A stretch of 64,000 nucleotides of DNA, from positions 2,046,001-2,110,000 of the forward strand of contig CBDBHH010000005.1 of NCBI GenBank assembly GCA_965205535.1, written 5' to 3'. This document shows, in pieces, positions 33,035 to 41,926 of this stretch (the stretch's first letter is position 1; every line of letters begins with the position of its first letter). A model generated the notes under the pieces. It did no database searches, was not told the origin of the DNA, and saw only the letters and a list, made by a program, of their open reading frames with translations. The DNA comes from UBA8079 sp965205535 (GTDB lineage: Bacteria > Pseudomonadota > Alphaproteobacteria > UBA6615). The translations under genes and the position numbers were made by a program.

Positions 33035-34207
33035 ATGGAGCATTTCCAGGAAGCCGAACACGTCACGATGCTTCGGGACACGTTGCGGCGGTTTGTCGAG
33101 AACGAGATGCCGCGCAACAAGGCCCAGGAGTGGGACCGGGAAAATCACTATCCCCGTGAGATATTCGAGAAGCTTTCCGCACTCGGGGTAAACAGCCTGA
33201 CGGTGCCGGAGAAGTACGGTGGGGCCGGACGGGATATCACCGCGACGATGGTTGTGATCGAGGAGCTGGCGCGACGGTCGATGGCGGTCGCGGTGCCGTT
33301 CATCATGTGCGCCTGCTATGGCGGGATGAATATCGAGGAAGTGGGCAGCGAAGAGCAGAAGCAGGAGCTTTTGCCCAAGCTCGCGGCGGGAGACCTTTTG
33401 TTTGCCTACGGGATATCGGAGCCCGATGTCGGCGCCGATGTTGCCAGCGTGCGGACAACCGCAGTGCGCAAGGGCAACGGCGCGACGGTCACGATCAACG
33501 GCGCGAAGCGCTTCTGCTCCGGCGCCAACATCGCCGACTATATCTACACCGTTGTGAAGAGTGATCCGGATGCCGATCGCTACGAGAATCTTTCCATTGT
33601 GCTTATCCCGCCGGATGCGCCGGGCGTGACAATCGAGTTGCAGGACGCGATGGGCATGAAGGGTGCATCGACCTGCGATGTGACGTTCGAGGATGTCGAA
33701 ATCCCGGCCGAGAACATCGTTGGCGGTGACGCGGGCTGGAATGACGGGTGGCGCCGCATCGTGGGGCCGGGGTTGGACGTGGAGAAGATCGAGGTTGCCG
33801 CATTGGCGCTGGGCAACGCCGCCGCTGCGGTGGATGACGCCTGGGTATATGCGCAAGAACGCAAGCAGTTCGGCAAACCTGTTTCTGCCTATCAGTCCGT
33901 GCGGCACATGCTGGTTGATTGCAAAACCCGGCTTCATGCCTGCCGGTTGATGACCTATCACGCGGCCTGGCTGCTGGACGAAAAGAAACCGGCGTCGGTA
34001 GAGACGTCGATGGCCAAGCTCTATGTCAGCGATGTCACCAAGGAAATCGTGCTGACCTGCCAACAGGTGATGGGCGCCTACGGCTATATCAAGGAATTCG
34101 ACATGGAGCGCTATGTGCGTGAGGCGCTGCTCATGCCGATCATCGGCGGATCTTCCGCGATCCAGAAGAACAACATCGCCAACCGGCTCCGGCTCGCGCG
34201 CGAGTAG
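33035..34207 (+). CDS. Acyl-CoA dehydrogenase
   Basis: An FAD enzyme of 390 residues that introduces an alpha-beta double bond into an acyl-CoA. Start at 33035, eight bases after the crotonase; the frame extends far upstream over it in another phase. Domain order is normal: N-terminal helices, the middle beta domain (YGISEPDVGADVASVRTTA) and the C-terminal helices (YAQERKQFGKPVSAYQSVRHML). The usual catalytic Glu near the C-terminus (EGT) reads GGSSAIQKNN, as in subfamilies where the base sits elsewhere. It transfers electrons to ETF. The chain-length preference is unknown. Confidence 0.88.
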   Translation: MEHFQEAEHVTMLRDTLRRFVENEMPRNKAQEWDRENHYPREIFEKLSALGVNSLTVPEKYGGAGRDITATMVVIEELARRSMAVAVPFIMCACYGGMNIEEVGSEEQKQELLPKLAAGDLLFAYGISEPDVGADVASVRTTAVRKGNGATVTINGAKRFCSGANIADYIYTVVKSDPDADRYENLSIVLIPPDAPGVTIELQDAMGMKGASTCDVTFEDVEIPAENIVGGDAGWNDGWRRIVGPGLDVEKIEVAALALGNAAAAVDDAWVYAQERKQFGKPVSAYQSVRHMLVDCKTRLHACRLMTYHAAWLLDEKKPASVETSMAKLYVSDVTKEIVLTCQQVMGAYGYIKEFDMERYVREALLMPIIGGSSAIQKNNIANRLRLARE

Positions 34208-34233
34208 AACGGAAGATCTCGGGGGAGGCCAAA

Positions 34234-35883
34234 TTGCGAACCGATGTGAGCGGCTGGAAAACGCGCCTGACCGACGAATTGATCGCCGAGAATACTGCGA
34301 GCGGGATTTGGCGCGACGAGACGCTCGCCGACCAGCTGGCCGTGGTCCTGGCGCAAAACCCCGACAAGGTTCTGATTATAGAAGGTGACGGCGCGCATAC
34401 GGCGGCCGACCTGGACCGGCGGGCAAGGACGCTGGCCAGCGCGTTGCAGCGCCGTGGCCTGACGGCCGGGGATGTCGTCAGCTTCGAACTGCCCAACTGG
34501 CCCGAAACGGTGGTGATCGATCAGGCCTGTTCGATGCTCGGCCTGGTCTGCAATCCGATCATCCCGATCTACCGTGATGCGGAAGTGTCCTACATCCTGC
34601 GTGACGCGGGCACCAAGGCTGTGTTTATCCCGACCGTGTTTCGCAAGTTCGACTATGCCGACATGATCGCGCGTCACCGTGCTGATTTGCCGGCGTTGGA
34701 ACATGTGATCACCGTGCGTGGGACCGCCGATGGGACGACCGGGTTCGACGATCTTCTCGCCGAAGGTGACGCGGACGCATTTGTCCCCTCGAAGGTCGAC
34801 CCCAATGCGGTGAAGCTGATCATGTACACGTCCGGCACGACCGGCCGGCCGAAAGGGGTGCTGCACAGCCACAACACCATCAACACGGAGATCCAGGCGA
34901 TTTCCAGCTTCCTCGATCTCGGGGGTGACGACGTTATCCTGATGCCGTCACCGGTCACCCATATCACCGGTTATCTTTATGGCATCCAGATGCCGTTCGC
35001 GTTGAACGCGCCGGCTGTATTCATGGAGAGCTGGGATGCAGCTGCCGCGGGCGATCTGATCGACCGGCACGGTGTGACGTTCACCATCGCGGCGACGGTA
35101 TTTCTTCAGGAACTGACGGATTTCGCCGTCAGCAATGGCCGGTCTTTCCCCAGTCTTCGCTATTTTCCGTGCGGCGGAGCGCCGGTGCCGCCGGAGATTA
35201 TCTACAACGCTCATGCCGCCTTCGAACGCTGCGTTTGTTCGCGTTGCTACGGGTCGACCGAGGCACCGACCATCACTCTGGGGGTGAACAGCCGCGACGA
35301 AGAGGCGCTGGGTGCGGCGACCGAAGGCCATATCGTGGGTCACGAAATCAAAATCGTTGATCCGGTAACGCGGCAGCCGGTCGGCCCAAACGTCGAAGGG
35401 GAAGTCCTGTCGCGCGGGCCCGAGATGTGCCTGGGTTATGCCGACGACGAACACAATGCAGAGGCGTTCGAGGCCGACGGCTTTTTTCATACCGGTGATC
35501 TTGCGATGCTGAACGAAGACGGTGCGATGGTTGTCACGGGTCGTCTGAAGGATGTGATTATCCGTGGCGGCGAGAACCTCAGTTCGCGCGAGATCGAGGA
35601 TGCGTTGCACGAGCACCCGGCCATACATGAGGCCGCCGTCGTGGCCATGCCCCATGAACGTATGGGCGAGACCGTCTGCGCCTATGTGGTTCCCGCGAAG
35701 GACGCAGCGTTGGCGTTCGACGACATGATCGTCTTTCTTGATGGGACGGGCATGGCAAAGCAGAAATACCCGGAACGGCTGGAGATCATCGCGGACTTCC
35801 CGCGCACCGCGGCGGGCAAAATTCGCAAGAACGTCCTGCGACAACAGATTGCCGAGAAGATTAGTGGAGAACGCGACGGATGA
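34234..35883 (+). CDS. Acyl-CoA synthetase (AMP-forming)
   Basis: The product has 549 residues. TTG start at 34234 lies five bases after GGGGGAGG. The adenylate-forming motifs are in order: LIMYTSGTTGRPKGVLHSH (about 188), RCYGSTEAPT (about 342), YADDEHNAEAF with FHTGDLAML (about 415) and GRLKDVIIRGGENLSSREIE. The catalytic Lys is near the end in PRTAAGKIRKNVL. The overall pattern is like cyclohexanecarboxylate- or medium-chain-acid-CoA ligases. It supplies CoA thioesters to the preceding dehydrogenase and crotonase. Confidence 0.9.
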   Translation: MRTDVSGWKTRLTDELIAENTASGIWRDETLADQLAVVLAQNPDKVLIIEGDGAHTAADLDRRARTLASALQRRGLTAGDVVSFELPNWPETVVIDQACSMLGLVCNPIIPIYRDAEVSYILRDAGTKAVFIPTVFRKFDYADMIARHRADLPALEHVITVRGTADGTTGFDDLLAEGDADAFVPSKVDPNAVKLIMYTSGTTGRPKGVLHSHNTINTEIQAISSFLDLGGDDVILMPSPVTHITGYLYGIQMPFALNAPAVFMESWDAAAAGDLIDRHGVTFTIAATVFLQELTDFAVSNGRSFPSLRYFPCGGAPVPPEIIYNAHAAFERCVCSRCYGSTEAPTITLGVNSRDEEALGAATEGHIVGHEIKIVDPVTRQPVGPNVEGEVLSRGPEMCLGYADDEHNAEAFEADGFFHTGDLAMLNEDGAMVVTGRLKDVIIRGGENLSSREIEDALHEHPAIHEAAVVAMPHERMGETVCAYVVPAKDAALAFDDMIVFLDGTGMAKQKYPERLEIIADFPRTAAGKIRKNVLRQQIAEKISGERDG

Positions 35884-35982
35884 TATCGCGCGGTTGACAG
35901 GCCCCGGGATGGGGCACAACCTGAATACAAAACAACGCCCAATTCACAAGGGTGAAATCGACTCTTTAGGGGAGAGAATGAA

Positions 35983-36924
35983 ATGCAAACTCGAGAAGTA
36001 GAATTCAACAGTTTTGGCGACACCATTCGCGGCACGCTTTACTTGCCCGATGGCGTCAAAAACCCGCCGCTCGTCGTGATGGCCGGTGGCTGGTGCTACG
36101 TGAGAGAAATCGTCATGCCGTACTATGCGGACGATTTCGTCGAGATCGGTTGTGCCTGTCTCACCTTTGATTATCGGTGCTTTGGCGACAGCGAAGGTTT
36201 GCCCCGCCAGCACATCAACCCCTGGGATCAGATCGAGGATTACCGCAACGCGGTGAGCTACGCGAAGACCCTTGATGAAATCGATACCGACCGGATCGGC
36301 GTTTGGGGCATTTCCTATTCGGGCGGTCATGCGGTGTGCGTAGCGGCACTGGATTCGCGCGTGAAGTTCGCGATGTCGGTGGTGCCCGTGGTCGACGGCT
36401 TCCCGACGATGCGACGCTGTCATGGCGAGCGAAAGTTTGCGGCAATCCAGAAACTCATTCTCGAAGATCGCGAAGCGCGTCAACGCGGCGAGCCGAGCCA
36501 GATGATCGCGATGTCGACCACGGAGCCGGAAACCGAGATCAGTTCCTGGCCATTCCCTCATGTCTGCACGATCTTCAACGACATCAAGGAACGCGAGGCA
36601 CCCAATCATATCCATGAGAATACGCTCGAATCAGTCGAGCTGCTAATGCAGTACGACGTGATGCCATATGCGAAGCGCATCTATGAAACGCCCTACATGA
36701 TGGCGATTGCCAAGGGCGACAACATCACGTCGGCGGATCTTGAGATTGATGTGTTCAACGCGGTGCCGTGCCCGAACAAGGAATTGGCGATCGTCGAGGG
36801 TGTCGATCACATGAGCCTCTATTCGAACAACGAGCATCTGGAAAAGGTCTCGGGCGCCCAGGCGAGATGGCTCCAGGAGTTGCTGTTCGCGCCCGATGCG
36901 CTTTTGGCGCAAGCCGCCGAATAA
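35983..36924 (+). CDS. Alpha/beta hydrolase (dienelactone-hydrolase/S15-like)
   Basis: The product has 313 residues. GGGGAGA precedes the ATG at 35983; another ATG at 35978 opens only a few codons. The fold shows an N-terminal strand set (TLYLPDGVKNPPLVVMAGGW), FDYRCFGDSEG, the nucleophile elbow GISYSGG (about 108) and a C-terminal His in VEGVDHMSLY (about 275). It is cytosolic. It probably hydrolyses an ester or thioester in the pathway of the three upstream genes. Confidence 0.78.
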   Translation: MQTREVEFNSFGDTIRGTLYLPDGVKNPPLVVMAGGWCYVREIVMPYYADDFVEIGCACLTFDYRCFGDSEGLPRQHINPWDQIEDYRNAVSYAKTLDEIDTDRIGVWGISYSGGHAVCVAALDSRVKFAMSVVPVVDGFPTMRRCHGERKFAAIQKLILEDREARQRGEPSQMIAMSTTEPETEISSWPFPHVCTIFNDIKEREAPNHIHENTLESVELLMQYDVMPYAKRIYETPYMMAIAKGDNITSADLEIDVFNAVPCPNKELAIVEGVDHMSLYSNNEHLEKVSGAQARWLQELLFAPDALLAQAAE

Positions 36925-37237
36925 CCTTCGCTAATTGTCACAAGATCGGGACCAGGTATTTGGACCGATTGAGCGTGCCAATCACGACTCACGCGGGCTC
37001 AGTTTGAAAAGCCTGTTTGGCTGAAGTTCGTATATGTGAATACGCGCCCGTAACTGACGTTCCGAAAATCTGGCAATGACCCGGAATCACTGACTTTCTC
37101 GTGAACAGGGGTGCGTTTTTTTTCGTATCGGAGAAGATTCGGGAATTCGCGATGGACATGCGACCGCCGTTGTTGGAAGCTTTCATCTGGACTAGAGAAG
37201 TCCGACGGGGAAACGAAAAACAAACAGGGAGGACTTT
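36925..37237. other. Intergenic region before the TRAP operon
   Basis: About 310 bases with no supportable gene. A T8 run lies near 37117-37125. The last part ends in the strong GGGAGGA ribosome site of dctP. The TRAP promoter should be here but no clear -35/-10 pair stands out. Confidence 0.5.
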
Positions 37238-38326
37238 ATGTCCAAAATGTCAAAATCGACTGCGATGCTTATCGCCGCCGCCGCCACGGCAACTGTTGCC
37301 GTCTCGGCACCGGCGAGTGCGCAGTTAACCATTAACCTGACGGCCATTTCCGGCTATCCGCCGCCCGCGACCTGGATCGGCTCGCTGGTTGACGCCTATA
37401 TGCCGGCTGTTGATGCCGCGCTGGCGAAGAACGGCAACTACAAGATCAACTGGAACAAGGGTATCAGCGGCCAGATCGTCAAGCCGCGTGGTGAGCTCGA
37501 AGGTGTCGAGACCGGTATTGGTGACCTCGGTGTCATCGTGACCGCGTTCCATGCCGATAAGGTTCCGCTCTACGACGTGTCGTTCAAGACGCCGTTTACG
37601 ACCAACGATATCGCGTTGATCAGTCGTACGACCCAGAAGATGGTCGACACATTCCCGCAGTACAACCAGACCTGGCTCCAGGAGTTCAACCAGGTGCCGC
37701 TGGCTCCGACCGGCGCGGTTGACAACTACATGCTCTGGTCGGCCAAGCCGATCAATGACCTCGGTCAGGTCAAGGGCCTCAAGGTTGGCGCGGCTGGTCC
37801 GAACCTTCCCTGGGTGCTCGCGATTGGCGCTGCCGGTGTGCAGACCAACCTCGCGGACGCCTACAACAGCCTGAGCACGGGCATTTATGAGGCCATGATC
37901 GTGTGGCGTCAGGGTGCGGGTGCGTTCAAGCTTTGTGAACCCGCTCCGTTCGCTTTCGATGCGACGCTCGGTGGTGTGAACGGCTTCTCGCTCAACGTGA
38001 ACCGTGACGTCTGGGATAGCCTGCCGGAAGAAGTGCAGAACGCACTTCAGTCCTCGACCCCTGCCTGGGTTGAGGAGAACGTCAAGCGCGTGAACGGCGG
38101 CGCTGTCTGGGGCCTTGATCGTTGCCAGAAGGAGTTCGGCACGAAAGTGACGAAGGCCTCGACCGAACAGCGTAACGCCTGGGCCAAGGCTCTGCCGCCG
38201 CTGGGCAAGCAGTGGGCCGAGCAGCGTAACGCCGCTGGTCAGCCGGGGACGGAAATCCTCAAGGCCTGGATGGACGAGCTGCGTGCTGCCAATCAGCCGA
38301 TCGCACGTCAGTGGGACCGCGAATAG
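37238..38326 (+). CDS. dctP: TRAP transporter substrate-binding protein (DctP family)
   Basis: A periplasmic binding protein of 362 residues. GGGAGGA five bases before ATG 37238 fixes the start. The signal peptide ends near APASAQ. The mature protein begins LTINLTAISGYPP and shows the DctP pattern: RGELEGVETGIGDLGVIVTAFH (about 88-110), MLWSAKPINDLGQVKGLKVGAAGP (about 167), and GFSLNVNRDVWDSLPEEVQNAL (about 248). The ligand is likely an organic acid. The conserved Arg that binds carboxylates cannot be placed with certainty. It is followed by dctQ and dctM. Confidence 0.88.
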   Translation: MSKMSKSTAMLIAAAATATVAVSAPASAQLTINLTAISGYPPPATWIGSLVDAYMPAVDAALAKNGNYKINWNKGISGQIVKPRGELEGVETGIGDLGVIVTAFHADKVPLYDVSFKTPFTTNDIALISRTTQKMVDTFPQYNQTWLQEFNQVPLAPTGAVDNYMLWSAKPINDLGQVKGLKVGAAGPNLPWVLAIGAAGVQTNLADAYNSLSTGIYEAMIVWRQGAGAFKLCEPAPFAFDATLGGVNGFSLNVNRDVWDSLPEEVQNALQSSTPAWVEENVKRVNGGAVWGLDRCQKEFGTKVTKASTEQRNAWAKALPPLGKQWAEQRNAAGQPGTEILKAWMDELRAANQPIARQWDRE

Positions 38327-38371
38327 GCGCAAGCTGATCGTCTGTTTGTGAGTTCACACACAAAATAGGGA

Positions 38372-38397
38372 GGGGGGCTGCCGAAAGGCAGCTCCCC
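38372..38397 (+). promoter_or_regulatory. Intercistronic hairpin between dctP and dctQ
   Basis: The stem GGGGGGCTGCC pairs with GGCAGCTCCCC around a GAAA tetraloop, with one bulge. No T-tract follows, so it is not a terminator. Such hairpins protect upstream binding-protein mRNA and help it exceed membrane-subunit expression. Confidence 0.6.
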
Positions 38398-38405
38398 GAC
38401 TTCCA

Positions 38406-38996
38406 TTGAGCGCAATACTTGGAATTCTGGATTTTCTGCGTCGAATATTCGACCGGATTGTCCTGGTGAGCAACGCGGTCGCGTCGGGCTGGATTTTCGT
38501 CCTGATGCTGCTGATCACCCTCGACATCACGCTTCGATTCGTCTTCAACTCGCCATTAAGCGGTGTGACCGAGATCGTTGAGATATCGATTGTCACGATC
38601 CTCTATCTGCAATTGGCGCATACCCTGAAGGTCGGACGGATAACGCGATCTGATGCGCTCTACGGCAGTATCCTCCGGAAATGGCCGGCAGTCGGCAACG
38701 TCATGGGGATCCTGTTCCATCTGGCCGGAGTCGGTCTGATGGTTGCCATTGTGATGGGTGGCTGGCCGAAATGGCTGCAGGCCTATCACGGGGGTCATTT
38801 CGTCGGAAATACCGGGGTGTTTACGTTCCCCGAATGGCCCCAGCGTTTTGCGCTCGTGGTCGGCTGTACGCTTCTCGGCATTCAGTTTTTTCTGGCAGTC
38901 GTCGACAACTTCCGCGGCCTGTTCGGCAAGCCGCCCCTCGAGCATGAGGAAGCCGTGGATGTCGAAGTGGCCGCCGTTGAGGAGTCGATGAAATGA
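38406..38996 (+). CDS. dctQ: TRAP transporter small permease (DctQ family)
   Basis: The product has 196 residues with four membrane helices. The segment ITLRFVFNSPLSGVTEIVEISIVTILYLQLAHTLKVGRI is the classic DctQ core (about 43-80). Start TTG at 38406 has only a poor ribosome site, so translation may be low or start elsewhere. The C-terminus is acidic (EHEEAVDVEVAAVEE). It overlaps dctM (ATGA). Confidence 0.85.
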   Translation: MSAILGILDFLRRIFDRIVLVSNAVASGWIFVLMLLITLDITLRFVFNSPLSGVTEIVEISIVTILYLQLAHTLKVGRITRSDALYGSILRKWPAVGNVMGILFHLAGVGLMVAIVMGGWPKWLQAYHGGHFVGNTGVFTFPEWPQRFALVVGCTLLGIQFFLAVVDNFRGLFGKPPLEHEEAVDVEVAAVEESMK

Positions 38997-40330
38997 GCGG
39001 CTTTGAAATTGGTATTATCTCCATCATCGCGATGTTGCTGCTGATCTATATCGGCATGCACGTTCCCGTGGTTTTGGCCCTGATTTCGTTCGTCGGGGTC
39101 TGGATCATCAAGGGCAACATCAAAATCGCGATTAGTTTGCTCTGGATATCGGCGGCGAAAACCGTCGCGGATTTCCTGTTCGGCGTCATTCCGTTATTCG
39201 TGTTGATGGGGCTTCTCGTCAGTACGGCCGGTATGGGTCGTGACACATACGACATTGCGCAGAACGCGCTGCGTCGTGTGCGCGGTGGTCTTGGCATGGC
39301 AACCGTGATTGCGAACGCGATTTTCGCCGCCATCACGGGCGTTTCGATCGCCTCGGCGACGGTATTCACCCGCATTTCCGTGCCGGAAATGCTGCGCTAC
39401 GGCTACAACGGCCGCTTCGCTGTCGGCACCGTGGCAGGCTCATCCGTCCTGGGTATGCTTATCCCGCCGTCGATCCTTCTGATCATCTTTGCGCTGATTG
39501 CGGAAGAATCCGTTGGTGACTTGTTCATCGCCGGCATCGGCCCGGGCATCCTGCTGACATTCTGCTTCTGTGTCCTGATTGCGGTCATGGCGTATGGGTT
39601 CCCGAATTTGGTCGCGGCTCCCGGTGCGCTGGATCAGCATATGGACCAGGAAAAGATGCCCGCTCGGGAGCTCTTCTCGAAGACGTACCCGATCGTCATT
39701 CTGGTGCTGGTCGTGCTTGGTGGTATCTATGCCGGGCTCTACACGCCGACCGAGGCCGGTGCCGCGGGTGCCTTCGTTGCGTTCCTGTTTGCGCTGATGC
39801 GCCGGCAGCTCACGATCCGCAAGTTGTGGGATGTGTTGGTTGAGACCGGACATATCACCGCGACCCTGCTGTTCCTGATCATCGCGGCCAGCATGTACAG
39901 CCGGATGCTTGGAATTTCGGGGCTTCCGACCGAGCTGGGTCGCGTGATCGGCGATATGAACGCCAGTTTCGTGCAGCTCATGATCATGTATGTCGTGATC
40001 CTGATCATCCTCGGTACGATTATTGATTCGGTTTCGATCATGCTGATCGCGGTTCCGCTGTTCCTGGTGGTCCTGGCACCGTTCAATATCGACCTTGTCT
40101 GGTTTGGGGTCGTGACGGTGATCGCGGTCGAAATCGGCCTTTTGACCCCGCCTCTTGGTTTGGCGGTCTACGTGATCAAATCGACCCTGGTACAGAAGGA
40201 CATCTCGCTTGCCGATATCTTTATCGGTGCCGCACCGTTTGCGCTGGTGATGTTGTTTGTTCTTATCCTCGTGATGATCTTCCCGGAGATCCCGCTGGCA
40301 CTGGTGGACCTCAAGCGTTCGCTGAACTAG
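38993..40330 (+). CDS. dctM: TRAP transporter large permease (DctM family)
   Basis: The product has 445 residues with 12-13 membrane helices. It forms the Na+- or H+-coupled translocation channel with DctQ. Typical blocks are GMHVPVVLALISFVGVW, FLFGVIPLFVLMGLLVSTAGMGRDTY (about 57-83), the helix-turn region ITGVSIASATVFTRI, GMLIPPSILLIIFALIAEESVGDLF and LTPPLGLAVYVIKS. Complete and normal length. Its stop is followed by a strong terminator. Confidence 0.93.
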   Translation: MSGFEIGIISIIAMLLLIYIGMHVPVVLALISFVGVWIIKGNIKIAISLLWISAAKTVADFLFGVIPLFVLMGLLVSTAGMGRDTYDIAQNALRRVRGGLGMATVIANAIFAAITGVSIASATVFTRISVPEMLRYGYNGRFAVGTVAGSSVLGMLIPPSILLIIFALIAEESVGDLFIAGIGPGILLTFCFCVLIAVMAYGFPNLVAAPGALDQHMDQEKMPARELFSKTYPIVILVLVVLGGIYAGLYTPTEAGAAGAFVAFLFALMRRQLTIRKLWDVLVETGHITATLLFLIIAASMYSRMLGISGLPTELGRVIGDMNASFVQLMIMYVVILIILGTIIDSVSIMLIAVPLFLVVLAPFNIDLVWFGVVTVIAVEIGLLTPPLGLAVYVIKSTLVQKDISLADIFIGAAPFALVMLFVLILVMIFPEIPLALVDLKRSLN

Positions 40331-40360
40331 CGGGTCACGCATCAAAGAAACTGCCAGGAC

Positions 40361-40393
40361 AGGGCGGCGGGTTTCCCGCCGCCCTTTCTCTTT
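40361..40393 (+). terminator. Rho-independent terminator of dctPQM
   Basis: A perfect 11-bp stem AGGGCGGCGGG / CCCGCCGCCCT with loop TTT is followed by TTCTCTTT, 31 bases after the dctM stop. Confidence 0.85.
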
Positions 40394-40457
40394 GCGTCAG
40401 CGGTGCTAAGCTTTGAGCCAACCGATCGAACGATCGGACATAAATGGAGGGGAACTC

Positions 40458-41483
40458 ATGGCTGCTGACGGCACCATTGCTATCGACATGCATTGCCACG
40501 TCTTTTCGCCATCGGCGAAAGCATTGATGGACAAGCATTACCAACCCGAAGACATCCTGAATCCGGACCGCGATCCCTACATGTTCTATGCCCACCCGGC
40601 CTCGATGGCAGTGGACAATGAGAACATTCCGAACCTGGTGCCCAAGATGGTGGACCTGGCGCCGCGCGAAGCGGATATGGACGCCACCCGCGTCGACATC
40701 CAGATCGTCAGCCCGGTGCCGATCCAGTTCTACTACTGGACCGACCCCGAACTGGGTAATGAGCTCGCCCGCGTGCAGAATGACGATGTCTCGAAACTGG
40801 TGGCGGGCAACCCGGATCGTTTCGCGGCGATGGGCACACTGCCCATGCAGGACGCCGCCGCGTCGGTTACCGAGATGCGCCGTGCGGTGAAGGAGCTCGA
40901 TATTCGGGCCTTTGTCCTGTCCACCAACGTGGATGGGGTGGAGCTCTCCGACGAACGCTTCGATCCTATCTATGCCGAGGCTGTGGCGCTCGATGTGCCG
41001 CTCTTCCTGCACCCGTTCGGCTTCACCGATGGCGCACGCCTGCGCCCGTTTTTCATGCACAATTGTGTCGGCCAGCCGCTCGAGGAGCAGATTGCGATCA
41101 CCCATCTGATATTCGGCGGTGTGCTGGACCGTCACCCGGGCATCAAAATCTGTATTGCCCATGGTGGCGGGTACTTCCCCTACTATGCGGGGCGGATGGA
41201 CCATAGCTGGGAGTATCGACCCGAACTGCGCGACAAGATCAGCCGGCCGCCGAGCGAATATCTGAGCGAGCTCTACTACGACACCGTGGTATTCCGGCCG
41301 GACCAGCTGGAATATCTGGTTGATCTCGTCGGGGTGGAACGGGTGATGATGGGAACCGACTATCCCTTCGATATGCAGGAATTCGAGCCGGTCTCTTTCG
41401 TCGAGAGTGCGACCAAGCTGAGCGCACCGGAACGGAAGAAGATCCTCGGCGGTACCGCCGCCGCGATGATGGGGATCGGCTGA
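40458..41483 (+). CDS. Amidohydrolase family 2 protein (ACMSD-like)
   Basis: The product has 341 residues. GGAGGGG precedes ATG 40458. The metal-binding TIM barrel of the ACMSD/amidohydrolase-2 family shows DMHCH near residue 10, PLFLHPFGF with a His (about 185), ICIAHGGGYFPYYAGR (about 233) and MGTDYPFDMQE with the catalytic Asp (about 298). Members decarboxylate or hydrolyse aromatic and semialdehyde acids such as aminocarboxymuconate semialdehyde or resorcylate. It stands between the TRAP operon and the minus-strand thioesterase, and may act on the imported acid. Confidence 0.85.
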   Translation: MAADGTIAIDMHCHVFSPSAKALMDKHYQPEDILNPDRDPYMFYAHPASMAVDNENIPNLVPKMVDLAPREADMDATRVDIQIVSPVPIQFYYWTDPELGNELARVQNDDVSKLVAGNPDRFAAMGTLPMQDAAASVTEMRRAVKELDIRAFVLSTNVDGVELSDERFDPIYAEAVALDVPLFLHPFGFTDGARLRPFFMHNCVGQPLEEQIAITHLIFGGVLDRHPGIKICIAHGGGYFPYYAGRMDHSWEYRPELRDKISRPPSEYLSELYYDTVVFRPDQLEYLVDLVGVERVMMGTDYPFDMQEFEPVSFVESATKLSAPERKKILGGTAAAMMGIG

Positions 41484-41487
41484 CCCG

Positions 41488-41910
41488 CTACCGGTCGCCC
41501 AGAAGTGTCCAGGTCGTCTGAATCAGCGCGATCTGTTCGCCCGTGTCGGCGGTTTCCAGATCTATTCGGCCATAGATCATGCGCTTGCCGCGGCGCAGAA
41601 CCTCGCCGCGTGCGATGACGTCGGTGTTGTAGGCCGCAGCAAGAAATGACGTCGTCATGTCGATGGTGGCCATTTTCTGGAACCCGCCGATGGCCGATGA
41701 AATCACCACGACCAAGGCGGCATCGGCGAAAGATATCAGCGCCTATCCCGTTACCAGGCCGCCGTCACGGGAGATTCGTTCGTCCCACGGCAGGCGGACA
41801 ACAGCGCCGTTCTCGGTGAGTTCCTCGACGGTCATGCCGAGCTCGTCGAGCCAGGGCGTCATGACCGTATCGATGACGTGCTGGGCGTCGTCGCGAGTGA
41901 AATCGCTCAT
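41488..41910 (-). pseudogene. PaaI-type hotdog thioesterase interrupted by one in-frame TAG
   Basis: From ATG 41910 one frame of 141 codons runs to the stop at 41488 with a single TAG at codon 56 (41743-41745). The first part reads MSDFTRDDAQHVIDTVMTPW...VVRLPWDERISRDGGLVTG. After the stop the protein continues ALISFADAALVVV...GGFQKMATIDMTTSFLAAA, the core of a 4HBT/PaaI hotdog. The stop falls exactly in the active-site helix, where many relatives have a G-Q/G-A-LISFAD pattern. A CAG to TAG change explains it. The gene follows the crotonase by 16 bases. It is probably inactive unless suppressed. Confidence 0.78.
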
Positions 41911-41926
41911 GTATCAGGTGCCAAGG

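Noticed and set aside
38372..38397. The dctP-dctQ hairpin as a transcription terminator
   Set aside because: No T-tract follows, and the downstream genes are obvious operon partners.
41743..41745. Recoding of TAG as pyrrolysine in the thioesterase
   Set aside because: No pyl genes or recoding signal are visible, and the surrounding codons fit a simple CAG-to-TAG change.
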